Assembly: GCA_963820375.1 (NCBI GenBank)
Contig: CAWFZX010000017.1
Span: forward strand, 62,001 to 126,000
Source of the DNA: AWTP1-13 sp963820375
GTDB taxonomy: Bacteria > Pseudomonadota > Alphaproteobacteria > Rhizobiales > Hyphomicrobiaceae
Reading direction: 5' to 3'
DNA length: 64,000 nt
Shown piece after piece: positions 27,411-36,032 of this stretch. Position numbers and translations under genes: made by a program. The notes below the pieces were generated by a model, which ran no database searches, was not told where the DNA came from, and saw nothing but the letters and a program-made list of their open reading frames with translations. The number at the start of each line of letters is the position of its first letter. The stretch's first letter is position 1.

Positions 27411-28925
27411 ATGTTCGATAGCCTGGGCCAGATCGGCAGCGCCTTCTTGGGCTTCATGAATCCGCATACCCTGTTCAACGTCATCTGGGCGACCTTTCTT
27501 GGCATCGTCATCGGTGCTCTTCCAGGCCTCACCGCGACCATGGGCGTTGCCTTGCTGACGACGCTCACCTTCTCCATGCCCCACAACGAAGCCATTATGG
27601 TGCTGATCTGCATTTACGTCGGCGCGATCTACGGCGGCAGTCGCAGTGCCATCTTGCTGAATATTCCAGGCACGCCGGCCTCCGCCGCCTCCACGCTCGA
27701 TGGTTATCCGCTCGCCCGCCAAGGCCTTGCCGGCCGGGCCATGGGCATTTCCACCTCGGGCTCATGGCTTGGCACGCTGTTCGGCATCCTCTGTCTGGCG
27801 CTGTTGACGCCGGTCTTGAGCGAGCTTGCCTTGACGTTCCAGAGTTTCGAATTTTTCTGGATTGCCGTGTTCGGCGTGGTGGTCGCCGGCACCTTGGCTG
27901 GAGGCGATCCGCTGAAAGGCTATATCGCCGGCTTCCTCGGCCTCTTCATCGCTACCATCGGTCAGGAGCCCTACTACAATTATCAGCGCTTTGCCTTCGG
28001 TTTCACCGACATGGCCGGCGGCATCGGACTGCTACCGGCACTGGTCGGTGCCTACGGCGTTGCCGAGGTCCTGCAGGCTATGCGCGGTCCCGCCATCAAA
28101 GCCGTCTCCAGCAGCATCGACTCGGTCGTGCCGCGCATCGAAGACGTGCTGAAATACTGGCGCACCATCTTCCGTTCGGGCGCCATCGGTGTGTGGATCG
28201 GCATTCTTCCAGGGCTTGGCGAGGATGCGGCGGCCTGGTCGTCCTACGCGGCTGCGCGACGCGCCAGTAAGGAAAAGGAAAAGTTCGGCAGAGGCTCGAT
28301 CGAGGGCCTGATGGCGGCCGAGACCGGCGAGGCCTCGTCGGTTCCGGGGGCAATCATTCCCGTGCTGACGCTGGCGCTGCCAGGTTCGGCACCGGCGGCG
28401 GTGCTGATGGCGGCAATGATGATCCACGGGCTCAATCCCGGGCCGAATCTCATGGTCGAGTCGCCGCAGTTCTTCTATCAAATCATCGCCATGCTGGTGA
28501 TCGCCGACATGAGCAAGCTGGTCTTCGGCTTTGTGCTGGTGCGACCCCTTATCAAGATCCTACTGGTGCCGCGCGAGCGCCTCATGCCGATTGTGTTCGT
28601 TCTGTGCGTGGTCGGCGCCTACGCCATTACCTCCCGTGTCTTCGACATCTACGTCATGCTGGTGTTCGGACTGATCGGTTTCGTCATGCGCGAACTGAAG
28701 TTCAACATGGCGCCGTTGATCCTCGGCCTGGTGCTGGGCGATCTGTTGGAAAAGAATTTGACGCGGGGGCTGGTGCTATCGAGCGGCAGCCTGCTGCCGT
28801 TCTTCACGCGACCAGTGTGCGCGATCCTTTCGGCCCTGACGCTCATCTCGATTGTCTGGTCGGTACCGGCCATTAATTCGTCGGTGCGCAATTACGTGCG
28901 CCGGACCTTGTCACGGACGCCCTAG
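27411..28925 (+). CDS. tctA: tripartite tricarboxylate transporter large membrane subunit TctA
   Basis: A 504-residue permease with about a dozen transmembrane helices and the two family signatures: GALPGLTATMGVALLTTLTF near the N-terminus and GEDAAAWSSYAAARRASKEK after the middle. The conserved GSRSAILLNIPGTPASAAS is also present. A GTG three bases earlier is in frame; the ATG is preferred. It completes the TctABC set. Its stop overlaps the stop of the convergent TIM-barrel gene by a few bases. Confidence 0.95.
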   Translation: MFDSLGQIGSAFLGFMNPHTLFNVIWATFLGIVIGALPGLTATMGVALLTTLTFSMPHNEAIMVLICIYVGAIYGGSRSAILLNIPGTPASAASTLDGYPLARQGLAGRAMGISTSGSWLGTLFGILCLALLTPVLSELALTFQSFEFFWIAVFGVVVAGTLAGGDPLKGYIAGFLGLFIATIGQEPYYNYQRFAFGFTDMAGGIGLLPALVGAYGVAEVLQAMRGPAIKAVSSSIDSVVPRIEDVLKYWRTIFRSGAIGVWIGILPGLGEDAAAWSSYAAARRASKEKEKFGRGSIEGLMAAETGEASSVPGAIIPVLTLALPGSAPAAVLMAAMMIHGLNPGPNLMVESPQFFYQIIAMLVIADMSKLVFGFVLVRPLIKILLVPRERLMPIVFVLCVVGAYAITSRVFDIYVMLVFGLIGFVMRELKFNMAPLILGLVLGDLLEKNLTRGLVLSSGSLLPFFTRPVCAILSALTLISIVWSVPAINSSVRNYVRRTLSRTP

Positions 28926-29797
28926 CGGGCTCCTGCAGCCTCGAGCAGCCCGCGCACGTAACCGATCGCGCGTGCCGCGCAGCTGGGCCCGTCAGGCTCG
29001 TAGAGGAAGGGCTCGATGGCCGCCACGCCCCGGTAGCCACCGACGAGCAGACCCCGCAGGATTGGCGCAAAGGAGAGCGCGCCCTCGCCGGGACCGCGTC
29101 GGTTGGGATCGTTGAGGTGAACGTGGCCGATGATCCCCGTGGGCAACCACTGTTGCAGCAGCTCTGGAATGCCTTGTGCCTCGGCCTGCGCTGCCGCACA
29201 GCAATCCAGCATGGTCTTGAGGGCTGGATGGGCGATCTCGCGGACGATGGCAGCAGCCTGCGCGAGGGTATTGACAAGTCTTGTTTCCGTGGGGGCCAGC
29301 GGCTCGATGCAATAGGTGACGCCGGCTTTACCGGCGGCCTCGGCAGCAGCGGCAAAGGCGGCAATGGCATGCTTGCGGCCCTCCGCCTCCTTGCCGGTCT
29401 CGATGCGACGCTGGGCCGGAGAACCATGCACAAGGACCTGGGCGCCGAGATCGGCGGCAAGATCACACAGGCGGCACATGACATCGATGCTTCGGTTGCG
29501 CTGCGCCCCATCCTCCGAGGTGATCGATAGTCCCGCGGGCGCCAGCATCAAATAATGCAGGCTGGTAATGGCCAACCCTTCGGCGGCGACGGCATTGCGG
29601 ATTTGCACTCGCCGCGACGGCGGCAACAAGTGCGGTTCCTCGCCAAGGGTGAACGGGGCAATTTCGAGGCCGTCGTAGCCGACCTTGCGAGCAAAGGCGC
29701 ACTGACGCTCGAACGCCAATTCACGAATGACTTCGTTGCAAAGAGACAGGCGCATCTGGGACCCGATCGCGGCGAGGGCAGGAACCTTGGTGCTCAT
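28922..29797 (-). CDS. sugar phosphate isomerase/epimerase family protein (AP endonuclease 2-like TIM barrel)
   Basis: The protein of about 291 residues has the Xyl isomerase-like TIM-barrel pattern. It opens MRLSLCNEVIRELAFERQCA with ARKVGYDGLEIAPFTLGEEP, then LCDLAADLGAQVLVHGSPAQ, YCIEPLAPTETRLVNT (metal-binding Glu), LKTMLDCCAAAQ and GHVHLNDPNRRGPGEGAL (metal-binding His and Asp). Enzymes of this group isomerise or epimerise keto sugars. The start is uncertain: ATG 29797 is used, while 29806 and 29755 are alternatives without a clear ribosome binding site. It converges on tctA, and co-function is possible but unproven. Confidence 0.85.
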   Translation of the reverse strand: MSTKVPALAAIGSQMRLSLCNEVIRELAFERQCAFARKVGYDGLEIAPFTLGEEPHLLPPSRRVQIRNAVAAEGLAITSLHYLMLAPAGLSITSEDGAQRNRSIDVMCRLCDLAADLGAQVLVHGSPAQRRIETGKEAEGRKHAIAAFAAAAEAAGKAGVTYCIEPLAPTETRLVNTLAQAAAIVREIAHPALKTMLDCCAAAQAEAQGIPELLQQWLPTGIIGHVHLNDPNRRGPGEGALSFAPILRGLLVGGYRGVAAIEPFLYEPDGPSCAARAIGYVRGLLEAAGAR

Positions 29798-29941
29798 TCT
29801 CACCATGGCACATGTCCGTGCAAGGCCCCGGTGCGCCACCGACGTGGCCCGTACCGCCTGCAACCGGCGAGCGCGGTGATGAGCGGGCTTGACCGCAAAG
29901 GGCGCCTTGCCCGGGCGCCTGGCAGGCGGCAACGTCACGCC

Positions 29942-29978
29942 AAAAAGAAAACTGGCCCCCAGGGTGCTTGGGAGCCAG
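29942..29978 (-). terminator. intrinsic terminator, minus strand
   Basis: On the minus strand the stem CTGGC/GCCAG plus TGGG/CCCA (one mismatch) is followed by TTTTCTTTTT. It lies between the end of the minus-strand flavin oxidoreductase (30480) and the start of the TIM-barrel gene (29797). It would end either read-through from that operon or a small RNA. Confidence 0.7.
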
Positions 29979-30046
29979 CCTTTCAAGTGGCGGCAGTGGC
30001 GTCCCGCGTTGCGGGGTGAAGAGGCGGTGCGCCGAGTGCTGCCAGC
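29942..30046 (-). ncRNA. candidate small RNA B (minus strand)
   Basis: About 105 nt on the minus strand ending in an intrinsic terminator. They include GCTGGCAGC, CTCGGCG, CACCCCGCAACGCGGG (a CCCGC/GCGGG stem), GGGACGCC and GGCTGGCTCCC, in the same order as similar blocks in candidate A. No gene reads into it on this strand for over 430 bases. The 5' end is not defined; an AAATAGT patch at about 30056 is a weak -10 candidate. Confidence 0.35.
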
Positions 30047-30058
30047 GACCAGACTATT

Positions 30059-30479
30059 TGCGATCCAAGGGAAGAACACCAGCGCTGAACTGGTGTGAGC
30101 GGCAGATGACTGCAACCGCTCCGCGTTTCTGCGCAATTGCGAGGCAATGGCAGATCTGGCAATGCGCCCCGACGGCGATATCCTGCGGGCGATGATCTCC
30201 AGATCTGCCGCCTGATCGCCGCATTTTTTGCTGGCGCAAAGCTTTGCGAAGGCGGCAGCCCCCGAGCTTCATCGCTCACAAGGCCTGCTGCCGCGCCCAA
30301 AAAAGATTGGCGCGTGGCCGAAAGCGCAAGCCCGCCGGCAACGGCCTGCCGCCGGGCGCGGCCATGGCCCGCCTCACCACGCCAGTTTCAGCCACCAAGC
30401 CTGCATTCTTTCGCAGCAGCAATCGCGCCAGACGAAAAGCTCAACTGCCGTCGGTCGTGACCATGCCGCCGGTGTCCCC
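30059..30479. other. intergenic, no supported gene
   Basis: Downstream of the minus-strand flavin oxidoreductase. Overlapping frames in several phases give basic, Ala-rich products without domains. A small hairpin CACCAG/CTGGTG lies at 30077-30095. Nothing else stands out. Confidence 0.4.
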
Positions 30480-32213
30480 TTAGGGACCCGAGGCCGGGGC
30501 GCTGGCCGGCCGGCCGCGCCAGGCAGCCGCGAAGGCAGAGGCGATTGCGGCCGCTGATTTGCCGGGCTGGGCCGCATCGCCGATCACCACGACGGAGGGG
30601 CTGGATCGGGCAAGCCCGGCGATCGCCTGGCCCGTGGGGCGTCGGGCCTGATGGTCGAGAAACTCGCGCAGCCGTGGTTGCCGCAACAACCAGCGCACTA
30701 GGGGCCAGCGCGCCATGCCCGACGTGAACAGGGCACGGACGAGCGCACCCAGGCCGAGGGGATATTCGGCGCCGGTGGCGACCACCACCAGGTCGAAGCC
30801 GGTCAGGACTTCGGGATGTGTGACAACGTCCACACCGTAGCGCATGGCCACGCCGGCATGCAGGCAAGCCGCCTCCAGGCCGGCAACATAGCGCGCAAGC
30901 AAGCCATTTTCCGCCGCCACCTCCTGAAACCGCGGCGCCAGCCCAGCAAGTCGCAAGGCACCCCCCGGGCTTGGCCCGCGCTCGAACACCGTGACCCGGT
31001 TGTGGGCGCCGACCAGCGAGGCGTAGGTCAACCCTGCCGGCCCGGCCCCAACCACGGCAATGCGCCTGCCTTTCGGCGGGCTTTTATCCGCGTACTCCTC
31101 TTCACGTCCGGTCTCGGCGTTGACGAGACAGTAAAGCGGTGCGCCCGAGCGCATCGTGCTAATGCAGGTATTGCAGGCAATGCAGCGGCGTACCGGCACC
31201 CCGGTTTTGACCTTTCGCACCCAGTCGGCGTCGGCAAGCAAGGGGCGACCGAGCGCCACGAAATCGCAGGCGCCTTCAGCCACCGCCGCCTGGGCCACCT
31301 TCGGATCGCCAAGCCGGCCGACGGCGATCACCGGTACGGGCAGGCCTGGTTTCAGGCGGCGCGCGAATTCGAGAAAGGCCGCATCTGGCTGGGCCATGGG
31401 CGGGATCATGCCCGCCGCGCCCGGTCGCGACCGGTAGTGGCCGGCAACGACGTGCACGGCATCTGCTCCATGGTCGGCCGCCCACTTGGCGATGGCCAGC
31501 CCCTCCTCGAGCTGCAACCCCTCGGCAAAGAAGTCATCGACGGTGACCCGGAAAATGACGCCTAGTTCGGCTACGGCCGACTTCACGCGCCGGGTCAGCG
31601 CTAGACCAAAGCGCGCCCGGTTCTCTAGGCTGCCGCCGTACTCATCGTTGCGGCGGTTCTCGAAGGGGGTGTGGAATTGCGATATCAAATAGCCGTGTGC
31701 CGCGTGAATTTCGACGCAATCGAAGCCCGCTGCTCGCGCCCGCACAGCGGCCTGCACGAATTGGGCCGTCGTCTCCTCAATGCGCGCCTTGCTCATGGCC
31801 TGCGGCATGATCGTTTCGGTCGTGACCTCCTCTACCACGTGTGGAATGGCTGAGGGTGCGATCGGCTGCTCGCCGCAGATGTCAAGGCGCGTGTGTCCGC
31901 CGGCATGTCCGAGCTGGATCGAGGCCTTGGCGCCTTCCGCCTGGATCGCTTTCGCCAGCCTCTTAAGACCAGGCAGAAATCGATCATCAAAAATGCCGAG
32001 CTCGCGCTGGCGGTGACGCCCACAGCGTTCCGGCGCAGCCATCTCCACGGTAACGAGGCCGACACCACCGCGCGCGCGGGCGCTGTAGTAGGCAATGGTT
32101 TGTGGCGTGACGAAGCCTTGGGTGTCGGCTGCCCGCGTGGTCATCGACGCCATGACGATGCGGTTGGGCACTTCGACCGGTCCGATGCGGCCAGGCTCGA
32201 ACAACGATGCCAT
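30480..32213 (-). CDS. NADH:flavin oxidoreductase with Fe-S and NAD(P)-binding domains (2,4-dienoyl-CoA reductase/BaiCD-like)
   Basis: This 577-residue enzyme has an old-yellow-enzyme TIM barrel (SLFEPGRIGPVEVPNRIVMA, HAAHGYLISQFHTPFENRRN, DEYGGSLENRARF). It continues with a 4Fe-4S site, CIACNTC plus a fourth Cys in PLYCLVN, and an NAD(P)-binding Rossmann domain with VVGAGPAGLTYAS. Such proteins pass electrons from NAD(P)H via FAD and Fe-S to FMN and reduce unsaturated acids or demethylate amines. The C-terminal part is shorter than the 640-680 usual. ATG 32213 follows a GTG at 32216. It is the last gene of the sugar ABC/SDR set, 13 bases after the SDR stop. Confidence 0.9.
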   Translation of the reverse strand: MASLFEPGRIGPVEVPNRIVMASMTTRAADTQGFVTPQTIAYYSARARGGVGLVTVEMAAPERCGRHRQRELGIFDDRFLPGLKRLAKAIQAEGAKASIQLGHAGGHTRLDICGEQPIAPSAIPHVVEEVTTETIMPQAMSKARIEETTAQFVQAAVRARAAGFDCVEIHAAHGYLISQFHTPFENRRNDEYGGSLENRARFGLALTRRVKSAVAELGVIFRVTVDDFFAEGLQLEEGLAIAKWAADHGADAVHVVAGHYRSRPGAAGMIPPMAQPDAAFLEFARRLKPGLPVPVIAVGRLGDPKVAQAAVAEGACDFVALGRPLLADADWVRKVKTGVPVRRCIACNTCISTMRSGAPLYCLVNAETGREEEYADKSPPKGRRIAVVGAGPAGLTYASLVGAHNRVTVFERGPSPGGALRLAGLAPRFQEVAAENGLLARYVAGLEAACLHAGVAMRYGVDVVTHPEVLTGFDLVVVATGAEYPLGLGALVRALFTSGMARWPLVRWLLRQPRLREFLDHQARRPTGQAIAGLARSSPSVVVIGDAAQPGKSAAAIASAFAAAWRGRPASAPASGP

Positions 32214-32226
32214 CACACCCCGTGCG

Positions 32227-32997
32227 TCAGCTCATCCAGTGGCCGCCGGAGACGTCGTAGGCCGCCCCGGTCACATAGGCGGCTGCATCGGAAGCCAGGA
32301 ATGCCACCACTTTAGCCACCTCGTCCGGGGTGCCTGCGCGTCCAAGGGGAATGGTCCTCACGCGTTCCTCCGTCGCAGGCAGACCCGCATGGGCGCTCGC
32401 CCGTTCGAGGTCGGAGCGCATCGGCGTGCCAGCGATGATGCCGGGGCACACGGCGTTGACGCGCACACCGAACGGCGCCACCTCCGGCGCCAAGGATTGC
32501 GTGATGCCGATGACCGCAAACTTCGATGCGGCATAGGCGCTAAAGTGCGGATTGCCGCGGCGACCAAGCCATGACGCCAGGTTGACCACCGCTCCGTGCC
32601 CGCGTTGCACCATGCCGGGAACGACCATGCGCGTAACATTGAAGATGCCATCCACATTGACGGCAAAAGTATCTCGCCAATCCTTCTCGCTGATGCTGAG
32701 CAGCGAACCGATGCGGGCGATGCCGGCATTGTTGATGAGAATGTCGAAGGGCCGACCGCAAGCCTCCAACGCTGTCACTGCAGAGCGCACGGAGGCGGCA
32801 ACTGAAACATCGCCGGCAGCAGCAGCGGCGGCGCGGCCAAGCGCGCGAACCTCCGCTGCGGCCGCTTCAGCTGCCGGCGCATTGACGTCGAGCAGGGCAA
32901 TGTCACACCCCTCCCGCGCCAGGTACAAGCCGATGGCGCGGCCGATCCCATGAGCTCCACCGGTGATCAAAGCGCGCTTGCCTGCGAGCCCTTGCAT
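32227..32997 (-). CDS. short-chain dehydrogenase/reductase (SDR)
   Basis: A classical SDR of 256 residues: cofactor motif ITGGAHGIGRAIG, structural NNAG at LINNAGIARIG, catalytic Ser in VVNLASWLG, and the pair YAASK. An acidic residue after the second strand (LLDVN) points to NAD(H). The ATG at 32997 has AGGTG upstream. The gene lies between the ABC ATPase (46 bases) and the flavin oxidoreductase, so oxidation of the imported sugar or polyol is a reasonable guess. Confidence 0.93.
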   Translation of the reverse strand: MQGLAGKRALITGGAHGIGRAIGLYLAREGCDIALLDVNAPAAEAAAAEVRALGRAAAAAAGDVSVAASVRSAVTALEACGRPFDILINNAGIARIGSLLSISEKDWRDTFAVNVDGIFNVTRMVVPGMVQRGHGAVVNLASWLGRRGNPHFSAYAASKFAVIGITQSLAPEVAPFGVRVNAVCPGIIAGTPMRSDLERASAHAGLPATEERVRTIPLGRAGTPDEVAKVVAFLASDAAAYVTGAAYDVSGGHWMS

Positions 32998-33043
32998 TTT
33001 CACACCTGTGCCTTCCGCCGCGTCGCCGCCTTGCTGGCATTGG

Positions 33044-34144
33044 CTAGCGGATCGCCACTCCGGAGTCGCCGTCGAAGATGTGCAGACTATCGATCGGCAC
33101 TGCCAGGTCGACCCGCGTCCCGGACGCCAGCGCGAGCTCGGGATCAACACCGCAAACACGGATGTCGGCCCGGCCGATGCGCACCGCCAGCAGCTGTTCG
33201 TCCCCGAGTTGCTCGGTGACCATCAGGTTGCCGCTCAAGGCGATCTGTTCGGCGTTGCTGACGCCTCCCAACCGCAGGTGTTGCGGCCGCACGCCAAGCG
33301 TCACGCTGTTGCCGACCCGCGGCCCGAGGCTGGCAAAACGCCGCTGCGGCAGCTCGAGGGTCAGGCCCTCGGTCGAAAGACGGAATTTGTCGGCCTCGAC
33401 CGCAACCGCCATCTCGAGGAAGTTCATGGCGGGCGAGCCGATAAAGCTGGCAACGAAGCGATTGATCGGACGTCGGAACAGTTCCAGAGGGGCGCCGACC
33501 TGTTGCACCAAGCCGTCCTTCATGACGACGATGCGATCGCCGAGCGTCATGGCTTCGACCTGATCATGCGTCACGAACACCGAGGTCGTCGGCACGCGTT
33601 GGCGCAGCTCCTTGATCTCCAGGCGCATCTGCGCACGCAATTGCGCATCGAGGTTCGACAGTGGCTCATCGAACAGGAACACCTTCGGGTTGCGTACGAT
33701 GCAGCGGCCGAGAGCGACGCGCTGCTGCTGTCCGCCTGAAAGCTGGCGCGGACGACGATCGAGCAGCGGTTCGATGGAGAGGATCTTGGCGGCACCCCGC
33801 ACAGCAACATCGATGTCGGACTCCTTGGCGCGGCGATTGCGCAGGCCGAATGCCAGGTTGTCGTACACGCTCATGTGCTGATAGAGCGCATAATTCTGGA
33901 ACACCATGGCGATGTCGCGATCCTTGGGCTGCAGGCCGTTCACGACGCGGTTACCAATGGCGATGGTGCCGCCGCTGATTTCCTCCAATCCAGCCACCAT
34001 GCGCAGGGTAGTGGATTTGCCGCAGCCGGAAGGTCCTACCAAGACGACGAATTCGTGGTCAGCGATGTGCAGGTTGAAATCCTGCACGGCAGCCACGCCG
34101 CCCGGATAGGTCTTACGCACGTTGCTAAGGGTAACCTCCGCCAT
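33044..34144 (-). CDS. carbohydrate ABC transporter ATP-binding protein (MalK/UgpC family)
   Basis: The 366-residue ATPase has Walker A GPSGCGKS, the signature LSGGQQQRVALGRCI, Walker B VFLFDEPLSNLDAQLR and the switch VFVTHDQVEAMTLGDR, followed by a C-terminal OB/TOBE regulatory domain of about 130 residues. This is the MalK/UgpC architecture used for sugar, glycerol-phosphate or polyol import. It begins two bases after the stop of the second permease gene. ATP hydrolysis drives import by the two permeases encoded upstream. Confidence 0.93.
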   Translation of the reverse strand: MAEVTLSNVRKTYPGGVAAVQDFNLHIADHEFVVLVGPSGCGKSTTLRMVAGLEEISGGTIAIGNRVVNGLQPKDRDIAMVFQNYALYQHMSVYDNLAFGLRNRRAKESDIDVAVRGAAKILSIEPLLDRRPRQLSGGQQQRVALGRCIVRNPKVFLFDEPLSNLDAQLRAQMRLEIKELRQRVPTTSVFVTHDQVEAMTLGDRIVVMKDGLVQQVGAPLELFRRPINRFVASFIGSPAMNFLEMAVAVEADKFRLSTEGLTLELPQRRFASLGPRVGNSVTLGVRPQHLRLGGVSNAEQIALSGNLMVTEQLGDEQLLAVRIGRADIRVCGVDPELALASGTRVDLAVPIDSLHIFDGDSGVAIR

Positions 34145-34146
34145 GA

Positions 34147-35004
34147 TCAGACCTTTAGTCCTCTAATGACGTACTTCTGACCGAAGACGGTGACGATCAG
34201 CGCGGGCCCCAGCGACAACACCGCCGTCGCACTCATGAGATGCCATTCCATGCCGAGTTCGTGCACGAACTGCGCCATCACCACGGTCAGGATCGGCGTA
34301 TTCTGCGCGGTCAAGATGAGCGCGAACAGAAACTCGTTCCAGGTATAGAGCCAGCAGAGGATCGCCAGGGCGGTGAGCCCGGGAATCGCCGAGGGCAACG
34401 CCACGCGCAGGAAAGCCCCCCAGCGCGAGCAGCCATCGATCATGGCGGCATATTCCATCGAAGGGTCGATGCCATCAAAGAAGCCCTTCATGATCCAAGA
34501 AAAGAAGCAGATGTGCACGGCGACGTGCGGCAGCAGCAGGCCCCAGTAGGTATCGAAAATGCCGAGCGCACGCGTGACGAAATACAGCGGCAGCACCCAT
34601 GACACATAAGGCACGCAGCGAAATACGTAAATTGCCGAAAACCACAGGCTGGGAATTGGCCCCTTAAAACGCGACAGCATGTAGCCCGATGTCACCGTGA
34701 CGCCCAGCGAGAGAACCGTTGCCAGTGTCGAGATCGCAAAGCTGTTCCACAAAGCCCTGAGCACGATCTCCTGTGTCAACACCTCGTGAAAATTGTCGAG
34801 GGTGAAATCGGTGCCACGATGCACGTAATAGACGGCGTAGCCGGGTCGCAGCGAGGTCAACACCAACCAGAACACTGGGAAGGCGAACAACAGGCAAACG
34901 CCGATGACCCCGAGCACGAACAAAGCCCGCCGGCCGCCGGGTGCCAACGCGTCGAAGAAGCGGTTGCGGTTGGCGACTGCGGGCAGGCTCTCCACCGCAC
35001 TCAT
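34147..35004 (-). CDS. carbohydrate ABC transporter permease (MalG type)
   Basis: A 285-residue inner-membrane permease with six predicted helices. The EAA loop reads EYAAMIDGCSRWGAFLRVAL, followed by PSAIPGLTALAILCWLYTWN, a MalG-type signature. The ATG at 35004 overlaps the TGA stop of the first permease gene (ATGA), so translation is coupled. It pairs with the MalF-type protein to form the translocation pore. Confidence 0.93.
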   Translation of the reverse strand: MSAVESLPAVANRNRFFDALAPGGRRALFVLGVIGVCLLFAFPVFWLVLTSLRPGYAVYYVHRGTDFTLDNFHEVLTQEIVLRALWNSFAISTLATVLSLGVTVTSGYMLSRFKGPIPSLWFSAIYVFRCVPYVSWVLPLYFVTRALGIFDTYWGLLLPHVAVHICFFSWIMKGFFDGIDPSMEYAAMIDGCSRWGAFLRVALPSAIPGLTALAILCWLYTWNEFLFALILTAQNTPILTVVMAQFVHELGMEWHLMSATAVLSLGPALIVTVFGQKYVIRGLKV

Positions 35005-35900
35005 CGCGAAACCTCCACCCAACGATTGAGGAGGCGATAAAGCGCCATGGCGAACACCACGATGATCAGTGCACCGATCACGGCGGCAGCTGAGCCGCGG
35101 CCAAAATTCAGGAACTGAAAGGCCTCAACGTAGGCATAAATGCTGAATACCTCGGTGGCGCGGGCCGGACCGCCGCCAGAAATGGTCCAGACGATATCGA
35201 AGGTACGGAAAGCATCAATTGCACGGATGACGACGCAGACCACGATGACCGGGCGCAGCATCGGCAAGGTGATGTAGCGAAAGGTTCGCCAGGCGCTTGC
35301 GGCGTCGATCTGGGCGGCCTCGAACGGCTCTTGCGGCAGGCTCTGTAATCCCGCCAGCAGCAGCAAGGCAAACCAAGGCGTCCACAGCCATACGTCGGTA
35401 AGCAGAATGGCGAGGAACGCCGTCCATTTCTGGGTAAGCCAGGCGATCTGCGGCACACCGAACAATCCGAGGACGACATTGACGATGCCGAACTGATCAT
35501 TGAACATCCAGCGGACCATGATGGCGGCGATCACGGGCGCCACCATCAAAGGTAGCAAGATGATGGTCTGCACCAGCCAGCGACCGGCAAACTTGCGATT
35601 CAACAGCAGGGCGATGCCGAGCCCGAGGATCAGCGAACAGGCCACGCTCGTCAGCATGAAGCCGAAGGTATTCGGTAGCACGATCCAGAGGAATTCATTG
35701 TCGCGCAGGACATAGGCGTAGTTGGTGAATCCGATCCAGGTCTGCTTGGGGTCGTGCAGATGCCAATCGCGGAAGCTTGCGTTGGTGCCGGTCAGGATCG
35801 GCAGGATCTGAAAGCAGATGAGAACGACAACCGCCGGTGCGATGAGCGCCAGCATGAAGCGCTTCTTCTCGTCGAACCGCGGAAGGCCGTGCGAGGGCAT
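35001..35900 (-). CDS. carbohydrate ABC transporter permease (MalF type)
   Basis: The first permease, 299 residues from ATG 35900. Six hydrophobic segments include FMLALIAPAVVVLICFQILP and WLVQTIILLPLMVAPVIAAI. The EAA loop is EAAQIDAASAWRTFRYITLP, ending in LPMLRPVIVVCVV. A short N-terminal cytoplasmic tail precedes the first helix. No strong ribosome binding site is seen, and the longer frame from 35936 cannot be excluded. It follows the binding protein gene by about 130 bases. Confidence 0.92.
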   Translation of the reverse strand: MPSHGLPRFDEKKRFMLALIAPAVVVLICFQILPILTGTNASFRDWHLHDPKQTWIGFTNYAYVLRDNEFLWIVLPNTFGFMLTSVACSLILGLGIALLLNRKFAGRWLVQTIILLPLMVAPVIAAIMVRWMFNDQFGIVNVVLGLFGVPQIAWLTQKWTAFLAILLTDVWLWTPWFALLLLAGLQSLPQEPFEAAQIDAASAWRTFRYITLPMLRPVIVVCVVIRAIDAFRTFDIVWTISGGGPARATEVFSIYAYVEAFQFLNFGRGSAAAVIGALIIVVFAMALYRLLNRWVEVSR

Positions 35901-36032
35901 ACGAGGTACTACCACAATCCCCAAACACCATCCCACCGCGGGCGGGCGCTGATCCTGCCGGCGCGCAGCCTTGGCGTCACACCGCGGCCGGGCCTCGGTG
36001 TGACGACGCTTGGCTTGTGGTTCGGCACAGCG

